From: Niebla homalea | Taxonomy: Eukaryota > Ascomycota > Lecanoromycetes > Lecanorales > Ramalinaceae | Direction: 5' to 3' | Assembly: GCA_019925105.1 (NCBI GenBank) | Contig: JAHGAU010000001.1 | Span: 434,001-498,000 of the forward strand | Length of the DNA: 64,000 nucleotides | Part shown: piece after piece, positions 23,475-33,061 of the stretch | Layout: every line of letters starts with the position of its first letter | How positions within the stretch are numbered: position 1 is the first letter of the stretch | Position numbers and translations under genes: made by a program | The notes under the pieces: generated by a model | Told to the model about the DNA's origin: nothing | Databases searched by the model: none | The model's input: only the letters and a program-made list of their open reading frames with translations

Positions 23475-25351
23475 ATTTAGCGCATTGGACATTTCGATTC
23501 TTCGGAGCATGTGAGGGAGAGAGACAAGTGCGTGGCATGAAGGGTTTACATGTACTCAAGCACTGCACCACCATAGGCGCCAGCTGTCCCGAAAGCGGAG
23601 GTAAGGTATAGCGATTAGATCTTGATTGAAGAGTAGAAACCGCACCGCATCTTCTTGACCTTTCAGATCGCTGCTCAGTAAGAAGAAGTAGCAAACATAT
23701 CACATCCACACAATAATGTCGACACATGAAAGGAGGCAACACTCTGTCCCTCGAGCGCATCATCATCCCCTCATAACCGTCCCTCATCCACCACACCTCT
23801 CCAGATCACACAATGTTGCCCCAACCACTTCCAACTCGATCAACCATCCACACTCGTTATTGGGCCGGGCGAAGCGCGTTCTGCATGAATGATATTTCTC
23901 ATCATTAACGCAACCAACCTCCAAATTCGCTGGGGGTCGACTGACCAACCCAAAGGGCTTCTCGATCTAACCACTTCTGGCACAACTCCGCTCTTCCAGC
24001 GTCGGTTGTCGGCCGACATTCTATTAGCGTGAAGCTTGCGAGTGCTTGCTTGGCACAAGTACAAAGAGCAACCCCTGGAGATAATTCTGGTGGAAGAAGC
24101 CTTGAGCAACGCCCACTATTCGATCATCGTATTGGTAATTGGAGATGCGGTATCTCGAATTAAGTTATTCTTTGGATAGGGGTTACGTATTAAAGACCCT
24201 CAGGGGTTGGCGGTCACCGTAGGTAGCGCTACCCGCAATACCGGCTCACTACTATGAGAGGTGTGGTGACTCAAACTAGACGTTGAGTAAGGCTCGAACA
24301 AATTGATATGGTAGTAGCCAACAACATCTCAGGAGAGATGTGGTTTTGTTTATTTGGTGCTCAGCATTTTGCAATAGCTTCTCCAACACGCCAGCGAAGC
24401 ACCGGGGTAATGACTGCTCATGCGCATGAGCATCCAAGTTGCTGGCAAGCATGGCTGTAACAACCTCGTCGAGAGACTTTGTCATGAGCATTGCGCAGTG
24501 ACCGTCTTTCCCGGCTTTACCAAGTATCGATCTGGAGAGTATCGGATGAGACCGTTGAGCTGGATCGACCTGATCTTGAGTCAAGGCTGCAATGTTGCTC
24601 TGCGTCGTGAAGGCCAGTGAGAAGACCATTGATTGTAGAAGTTTTAGTACCAGCTTTGAGATGCTCGATCTCGGTGAAATGCGATCCTAGGAGCATACAT
24701 GTTCTCCTGGAAACCAAACTGTCACGGGTGCGGTAGGGCTTTTATCAGCTTATCAGCAGACCCATCTCGCACTCAGCACAGCCAATTAGCAATCCAGACA
24801 CTTACCACACCACCTAAACCCTGACACAAAGCAATGGGTCCTTCGCATCATTCCCCTGTTATCTCCCACTTACCCAAAGTAATATCGAAGAGCTCGCTCG
24901 TTCGCCACGTCTCCTATTGTTTCCAAATCGGGGCTGAAGCTTGACAATCATTGTCAGATAGCAAAGGAAATCTATGGTTTGGGTGAACACTGACCCTTCC
25001 TGCGCTTTCTCACATGCACTTGTTTTCGTAGCCGGGATATATATAATCACTACGTCGTTGCAGTTGCAATACATATAAAACAGCCCAACTAAATATATAG
25101 CTCGACCTGGAGGTGGCGATGATTCCGGAGTCATGCATTGCATGTGTGTTCTTAAATTGGGGCGCTACTTTGCTTCCATCAGATTCAGAGTGCATTTCCA
25201 TCCTTTGTCTGCGGCAATAACAAGACTTTGACCGAAGAAGGGCTTTGTTGTGCTGTCTCGACACTTGCGGTGTCAGAAAAACAAAAATGATACACTAGCG
25301 AGCTACCACTATGGTCTTCCTCTTTATATATAGCAGGGTCTGCTTCTTACA
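23475..25351. other. Intergenic stretch, no gene recognised
   Basis: About 1.9 kb. The longest ATG-started frame is on the minus strand at 24276-24629 (117 residues). It has no recognisable domain and is not called. A TATATATA stretch at about 25323-25331 may serve the next gene. Confidence 0.4.
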
Positions 25352-27724
25352 TTGTTAGGTACGATCCACAATCGTCAAACGTCCATTTCTACGATAAATC
25401 ATCCTCAGAACCAAAGAAAGCCTCTGTCGATTGCATCATCTCACTCAATACTTTTTGAAATTCCTATAGATGTGTTCAATCTTCTTATCGACCACCTGGA
25501 CAAACCTTCCATTTACAGACTGTCGCGAACATGCAGCACCTTCTGCAGACATCCATCGATTCAAGCGGCAATATTTCATGACCATCTTAGCCGGGATGAG
25601 ATTGAGTCTTGGAGGTGTGAGCGATACCTCTGCAAATCAGGCAAGGTCAAGCCAAGGGGTAGGTGGCCACATCACTTCTCTCGGGGCATCACAAGCACAA
25701 CTGGGGCGCTAGTGCGATACATGTGCGTCCCTGAATGGGTTAATGCCAACGACCTGAAACAAATTGATGAGTCTTGTGGAAACGTTGAAGCAATCGACTT
25801 TTCAACGACAAGGGAGGCTATTGATGCAACCAGGCTAGGGACGCAACTGGAGCTGAATGGCCACTTCGCATTTCCCCTTGTGCTTGATAAATGCCAGAGG
25901 CTACTTGAAGGCGTAAAGAGAGTTAGTGTCAATTACGGGAATGGGTGCAAACTCGAGACGATAGGCCTACAATCCTTTCCAGAAGGACTCCCGCGGCTCT
26001 TGAAGTTGGCAACAAGACTCAAGGTATTACAAGTCTGTTGCAGATATCGGAATTGGCGTTGGGTGATTGGAGGAGGCTTTGACGAGATACCACAGCGTGC
26101 AGAGACTGCACAGGACCTCTGTCGCGCGATTGTCGAGAACGTTGGGCAGCACCTTCAACGACTCAGCATCGCGAGAGCACCTTTCATCATTCCCAACTTG
26201 TACGACTTCACGCTAGGATTGGAAACCTTGCCGAATCTGAAAACCATACAGGTGCCTGTGCACCATGACCTCCAGTGGTATCAAAGAGGATATTTTGAGG
26301 GGATGCGCGATTCCCCGGGCTCACATCCTATGATGGCGCCTTGGCAATATTTGAACGCTTTGCGCCGCGTGGAGGAGCGTGGAAGGTTCGCAATTCGTAA
26401 TTCGGACTCGGCAGACGGATGGCAGAGCAATCCAAGGGCATTCTTCCCTTCCAGCCGCGTGAACGATGCAGTCGACCCAGAATTCGACATGACGCAGTAT
26501 GCATCGCCATCCTATCGCAAAATCGGCTGGACGCCAGTGTGGAACTGGCTAAAATTCTTCAGACTGCATTGTCCAAGAGGGCCGCCGTATCCGCTAAGTT
26601 GGAGTCTTTATTGGGAGCTGACAGGTGCACGACAGCTTTTCAAAGCACTTCATCAAGCTGGTGCATATGTCTCTGTATCCTTCAATGCGAACTATACGGG
26701 TGGCGCTCTGTTCGCACAGTCACGGGACGTCCAACGAGAACGCTGTCCTAAGGACGCAGCATTCCTGTTTGGCGATGACGAAGATGGGAGAAACCAGATT
26801 GTCAGCAATGAAAAAAATCAACTCCCCGTATCTGCCTTCGTGGGGTTCAACTCTTTTGAGGATGAATCAGACACGATAGAGACTCCTGCCACACGTTTGA
26901 GGACGAATCGGAGACATATCGCCCGGGACCTAGCTTTCGAACAGGTCTGGCAATGCAAGCCACCCATGGTGCCAGGGCATCCAGAAGCTTTCATTCCCTG
27001 CACGGAGGCGCACTTGGAACCAAACCCACCTTTTGCTCTTGGTCAGACATGTGATCTTCCGAATTGTTGCGATACGATGACCGACGTCCGAGTAATCTAT
27101 GACCAGACTTTCGAGGAGTGCGTCTCGATCTTCAGGGATTTTCATCCAGACAAGATGATGGCGACTGACCTCAATGATCATGCACTTCGGCGCGCATGCC
27201 GTCGTCATCTAGGGAAAAGGCTCGAAGAGGAATCCAAAAGATTAGCAATCCTGTTCAGATCCTTTAGATCACATTTCCATCAGCTGAGACGCCTGGTCTT
27301 GTGCTTACCAGCAGCACTGTACCCCGACAGCGACCAGACATTTGTAGACCATTGTCTTCCTGGCACTGGATGGGATGTTTCCAGACCTGGGAAGAAGAGC
27401 GAAATGCCTCTACTAAGCTTTCTGAGCATCAACTCAGCTGCCAGGGAGTTCTCGTTGGAGCAATGTCCATTTATTTCCCGGGTCTTTACGCGGGCACAGG
27501 TCACGAGTGATGGTAACAGCAGGATCACATTTGAAGAAGACTTGTCTGAAATTGTACGCCCTTCGATTGACCTCAAGAGCCTTGGTATACCCACCATGGA
27601 GACACTAGTGACCTGTCCCTTGGAGGAACAATTTGCGTACCAGGATGATTTTGTGATTCACCGCACCATGGCTGCATGTTACAAGGAAGGCGAGAGGGAC
27701 ATTCTGGTTAGTGGAGATTCTTAG
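25352..27724 (+). CDS. F-box-like protein, large single exon; start unresolved
   Basis: Open frame of 790 codons. Near residues 34-69, ILFEIPIDVFNLLIDHLDKPSIYRLSRTC-type sequence matches an F-box, which would dock to Skp1 in an SCF ubiquitin ligase. The rest has scattered Leu-rich stretches but no repeat domain that I can name. The frame opens with TTG, and the first in-frame ATG is at codon 124 (25721), after the F-box. The true start is therefore a non-ATG codon, lies in an upstream exon (a possible acceptor ends at TTAG just before 25360), or has been lost. An out-of-frame ATG at 25470 opens an 80-codon frame across the F-box. Substrate and role are unknown. Confidence 0.65.
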   Translation: MLGTIHNRQTSISTINHPQNQRKPLSIASSHSILFEIPIDVFNLLIDHLDKPSIYRLSRTCSTFCRHPSIQAAIFHDHLSRDEIESWRCERYLCKSGKVKPRGRWPHHFSRGITSTTGALVRYMCVPEWVNANDLKQIDESCGNVEAIDFSTTREAIDATRLGTQLELNGHFAFPLVLDKCQRLLEGVKRVSVNYGNGCKLETIGLQSFPEGLPRLLKLATRLKVLQVCCRYRNWRWVIGGGFDEIPQRAETAQDLCRAIVENVGQHLQRLSIARAPFIIPNLYDFTLGLETLPNLKTIQVPVHHDLQWYQRGYFEGMRDSPGSHPMMAPWQYLNALRRVEERGRFAIRNSDSADGWQSNPRAFFPSSRVNDAVDPEFDMTQYASPSYRKIGWTPVWNWLKFFRLHCPRGPPYPLSWSLYWELTGARQLFKALHQAGAYVSVSFNANYTGGALFAQSRDVQRERCPKDAAFLFGDDEDGRNQIVSNEKNQLPVSAFVGFNSFEDESDTIETPATRLRTNRRHIARDLAFEQVWQCKPPMVPGHPEAFIPCTEAHLEPNPPFALGQTCDLPNCCDTMTDVRVIYDQTFEECVSIFRDFHPDKMMATDLNDHALRRACRRHLGKRLEEESKRLAILFRSFRSHFHQLRRLVLCLPAALYPDSDQTFVDHCLPGTGWDVSRPGKKSEMPLLSFLSINSAAREFSLEQCPFISRVFTRAQVTSDGNSRITFEEDLSEIVRPSIDLKSLGIPTMETLVTCPLEEQFAYQDDFVIHRTMAACYKEGERDILVSGDS

Positions 27725-27770
27725 TCGTGAGCTTAGACCTAGGAGTTGGAGGATGTGTCATCATAAACTA

Positions 27771-28058
27771 TTAATACAATACGTAACTCCATCCAACCTT
27801 CCTCAAACATTCTTTCGCTAACAGGCTTAGAAAGAAGACGCGTTGTTGATGATGCTGTGCCAAAAGACCCTCAGAACCACGTGTGCAGATACGTTCCACG
27901 CCCGAGACACGATGCTTTTCAAACAGGATATCACAGTCGTATATCCTGACGCCCTTCTCATTTAGTTGGAACTGTGTCTTTGCCACATAAGCCATCTTAA
28001 GTGGACAAACAATTCCGGCCTTCTTCAGCGTTCCCAGGATACTTCTCGATGCATCCAT
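27771..28058 (-). CDS. Hypothetical small protein, unrecognised
   Basis: ATG-started frame of 95 codons, convergent with the F-box-like gene. The same frame stays open upstream for about 45 codons, so it may be the last exon of a larger gene. It contains the segments IVCPLKMAYVAKTQFQLNEKG and FFLSLLAKECLRKVGW. No signal peptide or known domain is visible. It could be spurious. Confidence 0.25.
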   Translation of the reverse strand: MDASRSILGTLKKAGIVCPLKMAYVAKTQFQLNEKGVRIYDCDILFEKHRVSGVERICTRGSEGLLAQHHQQRVFFLSLLAKECLRKVGWSYVLY

Positions 28059-28546
28059 TGAGGATCCGCGGTTGAATAACAGGACTTCGTCACGAACAAC
28101 AGGAGGCTTGGGACCGCATATCAGCCATCCCTGTTCAAGTATAGTAGGACGAACAGAGGGTCCAGCTTGTGCCCAATTCGATCAGAAATCTAGTGATGCT
28201 TGCCTTGCCGCTTGCTTCTTACGTCACTGCACGAGGAGGCCAGAAACAGGGAATAAATGCAGTGAAAACGGCATGCTTCTCAAATATCCATTGCTCGACT
28301 ATCTAGGCTTCAGGCTACTCGATCATCCCTCCGAAGCTTCTTTCGTGATCAAAAATTTCTCTCAACCTTCCCAATTCAGACTGTGTTGGTTGTCGTCTCA
28401 TCTCCCGGTGTTGCCATAAGGTTTCGTTGGCATTGAAAAGGGCGGCGTATCTGGCTATAGTCCATTAGTATGATCGCTCTTGTATCCTCTCTATCGATTG
28501 GCGCTCACCCCATTCCACCGGTGTTAGAGTCTGACAGTTTGTCCAC
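28059..28546. other. Intergenic, with degenerate copy of the repeat-peptide gene end
   Basis: At about 28421-28454 the plus strand repeats, with changes, the 3' end of the peptide gene found at about 28545-28578. Shared blocks include GGTTTC-TTGGC and GGGCGG. No gene is called here. Confidence 0.5.
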
Positions 28547-28858
28547 CTAGGTTTCATTGGCGTCGGAGAGGGGCGGTGCAGCGTTCCCTTCATAGGCCTC
28601 GTCGGCTTCGGAATGAGACGGTAGAGTCATTCCAAACCAGGCCATATCGGCGTCGGCGTCAGAGCGGGATGGTATAATCTTGCCGTCCCAGGCTTCGTCG
28701 GCGTCAGAGCGTATGTTCAGGGATCCAGCTACTATTTGTCAGGCCACTCGCTCTTGAACACTTTGAATCGAGTGACGCTTACCTTTTGGCATCAGGGGTA
28801 GAGCTTGCGTACCAGCGGCAAGGAGTGCTATGATTGAGATCATTTTGGGGAGCTGCAT
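28547..28858 (-). CDS. Small secreted repeat peptide, candidate RiPP precursor
   Basis: Two exons (28783-28858, 28547-28731) separated by a 51-base intron with donor GTAAGC, a CTGAC branch-like site and acceptor TAG, giving 86 residues. Residues 1-20 form a signal peptide (MISIIALLAAGTQA is the core). From about residue 33 there are three imperfect tandem units: RSDADEAWDGKIIPS, then SDADADMAWFGMTLPS, then SEADEAYEGNAAPP, and a partial SDANET at the end. Each has an acidic (D/E)AD-type spacer, A, an aromatic (W, W, Y), one variable residue, G, three variable residues and P. Signal peptide plus alternating acidic spacer and aromatic core is the plan of fungal repeat precursors (dikaritins, some pheromones). 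No KR kexin site is present; a single R or H precedes the spacer. It faces a UstYa-type oxidase gene 1.3 kb away. The gene model was found by eye and needs transcript support. Confidence 0.55.
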
Positions 28859-30197
28859 GTTGTTGAGAAGAGTGGCGTAGGATCAAAGATTGAGTATCAA
28901 TGATGACTGCTGATTCAGACTCCAAATTTCTGACTTCGGTTTGATGTAGAGAAGCCTGGGCTGGGTTATGGAGGAAGGACAGCTCGAGATTTATATCTCC
29001 GACAATGACCACTCATAGAGTCTATGTGGACAGCGGTCCAGACTTGAGCTCAAAAATGTATCATGCTCGGAACGAGAAGGCATGCGACAACATATGAGCA
29101 ATCTGTATGGTTACAATGGCAGGGACTCCAGACAGAAGACGCATGCTGCCGTCATTCTTCTCATTTGTCCGGGACTATCAACATTAGAAAGGCGAGTTTT
29201 GGGCGCCCAATGGATCTCACTTGTACGTGAATACTTGAGCAAGTTACGAGCTCAAGTACAAATCAGTCTCTCCACTCAAAAGGGCCGCAGATGGGCAATG
29301 ACAAGGCGGCTTTGCTTGCTATACATTCGTCTCACTCCATCGGGTCACGAGCAAAGACATCAGAATGCAACATCTTCGTTGCGAGGATATGCGAAAATAG
29401 ACGTCGATACTATTGGTCACTCTCGTATGAGAATCACAGGCCATCTGGAAACGTCCTTACCAAGGCTGCAATGCAGAAGCATCAAGGGCGCGCTGGACTC
29501 CTCCTATATTTCTGTCCAATGACCACGGATCCTGTTGTGGTCTTCCCAGCCTAATGGGTTCTCTAGCCCTGCGTGTGCATACCTCTTCGCGTGGCAGAAA
29601 TCCATTAAAGCTTATTGTCTAAATGGAGTTCCCAGACAACAAGAATCTGGTAGAATGAGTCAATCTCGCGAGAATTGATGGGCCTTTCATTTGGAGTTTT
29701 GTCCGAGAGATTGTCTGTGCATGCATTCAGCTGCATGGGCTCATCCGCTCCCTGCCCTTCCTCTTTAGTCTGGTCGCCCAAAGCTAGGCACATTCTATCT
29801 TTGCAAACCGGCGAGACGTTGATACGTCGAATGTCAAAGCGATATGTATGCAATATCGTGGGTTGAAGCGGGCACCAATCAGGCAGGATATCCTGTATTC
29901 GTTCACATTCCCGTACCCTCCTTGATCAGCATGAGTTCACGCGGGTAGGTGGACCTTAGATATGGTGACTGGAAGCTTCGTTCTTCTCTGGGCATGATGT
30001 TGTGCTTCAGTCTAGACCATTTCATGATTTAACCTATTCCAATACCAGAAGACCCTTGCGCCCGTAGATATAGGATACACCCACTCTTCGACAGGTTTGG
30101 TGCCCTTTCTAAGAACCTACAAGTCCTAGCATCTGATCAATCCTTATTCAAGGAGAAGCGCGTTCTAAGCAGTTCAGCGACAACCTAGCGATAATCA
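28859..30197. other. Divergent upstream region between peptide gene and UstYa-like gene
   Basis: About 1.34 kb. Plus-strand frames at 29082-29522 and 29291-29554 are open but resemble nothing known and are not called. It probably holds the promoters of both flanking genes. Confidence 0.45.
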
Positions 30198-31352
30198 ATG
30201 GCTCAGTACACTGTCGTAAGGGAAGGATTCGATCAGGGGTACGATGACCAAGAAAGTGGAATCTCCGATGACAATCTCTTGCTCGAAAAGAGCATCACAC
30301 CGCAAATCCAAAAACCATTCTGTCGTCGACATCTTGGGTCCATCTTTCTCCATTCTCTTTGCTTCAGCCTCAACCTCGTGATTCTCATTTCAACACTACG
30401 ATGGGTCAATAGGGACTGTCCCTACGGCGTGTATGGGCCTGATCTCGTTTATAGTGAGCATGCCAATCAACTGAGTAGGACTCTTCAGCTAATGACCATC
30501 TCCCATAGCACCAGCACGAGAAGTTATCGCCTATCAGAGTCAATTGTGGGATTCGACAAACATTTTCCACACCAATGGATCGGTCAACCCAGGCCGCCTC
30601 CACAAATGCTTTGGACCTCCCTCTCTAGAGTCGGATAATGCTTGGACAGAGCTCATACAATGTAAACACCTCTCTCGCCTTAGTGTTGACGACTGATGAC
30701 ACCGGCTCAAAATTGCTGCAGACCAGAACATCCGTCTTTCGTACGATGAGCTCGGAGAATATCGCGATAGAGAAGGTCTTGTTGAGCTCGCCGATGGATC
30801 GGGCTACTATGCTACTCTATCAACCTACCACTCCATTCACTGTCAGCCTCTGTCGAACATCCAATTCCTCCGCAACCAGCTCAAGACTGTGCAGGTATCA
30901 AGCGTCTTCATCATCTCATGTACTTTGAACATTATTATCCCAACGTGACCGACCGAGAAGCAATGTTCATCAAACAACATGGGCGTATGCTAAGACCTCT
31001 CCACGTTTGTTGCTCAGCATATCTTGTGTGCTGAACTAGCATACAGAGCACTGCCTCAACATCCTGCTTCAAAACGCTCAGTGCACCCCTGATCTCAGCA
31101 TACTCCCCATGCAGTGGGGTGCGACGTGAGTCTAAACCATCAACATGATCTCATCCCTGATGAGCAACTCTTCTGGCCAGTGAGCCTGACACGCGTACTA
31201 GTACCCGGGTCCCCATTGGCCTAGACCAGGGCCACCATCAATGCATGCGATGGGACAAGATCGACAGCTGGATGAAGCAACGCAGCCTCGATGTCTTTGC
31301 GCCTGGAGTCATTGTGCATCCAACGCTTGGTATGTCATCCCAACCACAATGA
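30198..31352 (+). CDS. UstYa/DUF3328 family oxidase
   Basis: Six exons (30198-30453, 30509-30661, 30722-30841, 30895-30984, 31047-31125, 31181-31352) join to 289 residues, all junctions GT-AG and in phase. A cytosolic N-terminus is followed by one TM helix (about 46-68). The lumenal part has the family's FGPPSLESDNAWTELI (PS-x-E-x-D-x-AW motif, about 120-135) and the two diagnostic HxxHC motifs, HSIHC at 173-177 and HGQHC at 205-209, each formed across an intron. YFEHYYPN lies between them as usual. In UstYa and relatives these motifs are needed for oxidative cyclisation of ribosomal peptides, with ether or C-C links at aromatic side chains, and for some other oxidations in NRPS/PKS pathways. 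It is divergent to the repeat-peptide gene, which makes that peptide the natural candidate substrate. Confidence 0.9.
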
Positions 31353-31742
31353 AGATCTTGCTTCGAGTTGACAAAAACGTAGGGGAGGCGTATCCTGGCG
31401 GCCAGGGCGATAACATCGGCATCGTGATCGACCATTTGATGAGCGAGCACGCGTAAGCCGAAAGTGTTTCGTACAAGGGATTTTCATCCGCTTGGGCATT
31501 TACTTAGGACGTGGTCGTAGTCTTCTGGTGCAAGTACCTCCCCGTTATGTCATGTGGCCAACGTGTCAGTCCGGAGTGCGCGCTTTGCCAAGAGGAAGAT
31601 GACAGACCCAAATGCTACGCTTCATACTGAGTACCAGTGCCTTTGGTTAAACTCTTAAATCGACGTAGACATATGTGGAAGCCCACTCGCTATCAATGAT
31701 GACTTTGAGATCTGCTCATACTGCCGTGATCAACTTCCACCC
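31353..31742. other. Intergenic, nothing recognised
   Basis: Downstream of the UstYa-like gene. No coding signal seen. Confidence 0.5.
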
Positions 31743-32111
31743 TTATAAATATCCGCCATGATCTTTCAACTTGAGCTCATGCGACAGTCCCACCCACAAT
31801 TCTGTAGATGCGCCCATCTTGCCATTGAAGACTAGCCAACTGGTGCTCAATCGGAACATGCGTGAGGTATGCCTGAGTGGATTGGTCTTAAGGTTCCCCA
31901 GGTCCTGCACTACGCTGATGATGGTGGCGGGGTTTTCACCCTTTCCATCGTGGTCAGGGTTGACGATGCGCGCCAACTCGCTGGCCAACAGCCAGTTCCC
32001 AACCTTGGAGCCTGTGTACTAATTTTCTTGATCGGGTTTCGCCGATTCGGCCTGGAAGAGCAAGGTGTCAATATTTGCCCCGCCTTTTGGAGCGCTGAGT
32101 TTCACCATCAT
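31743..32111 (-). pseudogene. Short-chain dehydrogenase relic (C-terminal half, nonsense codon)
   Basis: The frame carries the SDR catalytic YTGSK, then KVGNWLLASELAR, a GNLKTNPLRHTS segment and a C-terminal GASTELWVGLS-type stretch typical of fungal retinol-dehydrogenase-like SDRs. A TAG codon (32019-32021) lies directly before the catalytic Tyr, in frame with the upstream segment SAPKGGANIDTLLFQ. The Rossmann half (TGxxxGxG) is absent; upstream DNA is AT-rich and non-coding. It is a truncated, disabled gene. An intron acceptor ending at that TAG is a formal alternative, but no first half exists nearby. Confidence 0.6.
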
Positions 32112-33061
32112 TAACAGAGTCCACATTTGAAATACCCCGTTTAACATTAATACTAACAACAACATTAATAGCGAATATTAGGATCTTAGCAGAGCTGATC
32201 CTTGGCACCCTTTGCACGGAGCGGGTCTACCTTGTTCCGCTGGCTTGGCGCGCACCTTCATATTTGCAACACATACCCATCACAGTTTATCCACCTTTAT
32301 GCTGAGCACGCCACAGGATCTAGAAGTAATGGAAGCCGATGCTACTAAAAAGGATCCAACGCAGCTTCAGGATCCTCACGTGGTTAGCAGGGCTTTACCC
32401 AGAAATATCAGGAAACCGGGATAATCAGAAACGCCAAAAAATCGAAGAGCGTCCGAAAGTATTATGGCTAAGTAAGATTAAGGCTGTAAAATTAATAAGG
32501 CGTTGACATGAAGAGATTTTATAGAAGGCAGGATACGATCGGGTTACCATCAGCTAGATCCACCAAAAAGTCTTGCATTATTTGTGCAGCAATGGCGTGA
32601 GGCACGAGGGCGCATGTAAGATTGGTGAGGGATCTAGGTATGGGCCCAGAGGATGCAACAGCTTGTACCTAGATCAGGCTTACGGTGTTCATTACCAATT
32701 CTGAATGCTGGATTGCGAGATCAACCACACCCTTGTATGCAACGATGGAACCTCGCTCACTTGGTCGGCAAGTGGTATACTTTGAAAGTGTCACTCTAAA
32801 TTCATCAGGATAGCATATACTGCACAATCAAATGAACAACTTCAGCACCTGATCGCTCTGAGGCAGGAGAGCTGAAAAGTTTCTGAAGAGCAAAAAGTGC
32901 ACATTTCCATATCGTTGCCGATTCACAGGGCGGAATTAGGGACCTCTGTTCAGATTTAATTTATATCAAGACTCGATTTACATGGTAATGGTTGCTGGTC
33001 CCATGTGTTGTATTTATGGTTTCGTCGAATTTGTAAAGCCCATATAATTGGTATTCTATGG
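32112..33061. other. AT-rich intergenic stretch
   Basis: About 950 bases, AT-rich with runs such as TTAATATT-like repeats near 32150. No gene is recognised. Possibly degraded repeat DNA. Confidence 0.4.

Noticed and set aside
24276..24629. 117-codon minus-strand ATG frame
   Set aside because: No domain, no plausible partner exon, and a second open frame overlaps it in another phase. Not enough to call a gene.
28547..28858. Mating alpha-pheromone precursor
   Set aside because: The acidic X-Ala spacers are similar, but no unit has the W-C-R-x-x-G-Q-x-C core of Pezizomycotina pheromones and no KR sites are present.
29082..29554. Two plus-strand frames between the peptide gene and the UstYa-like gene
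   Set aside because: Considered as a third RiPP gene. The translations have no TM helix, no HxxHC and no known motif.
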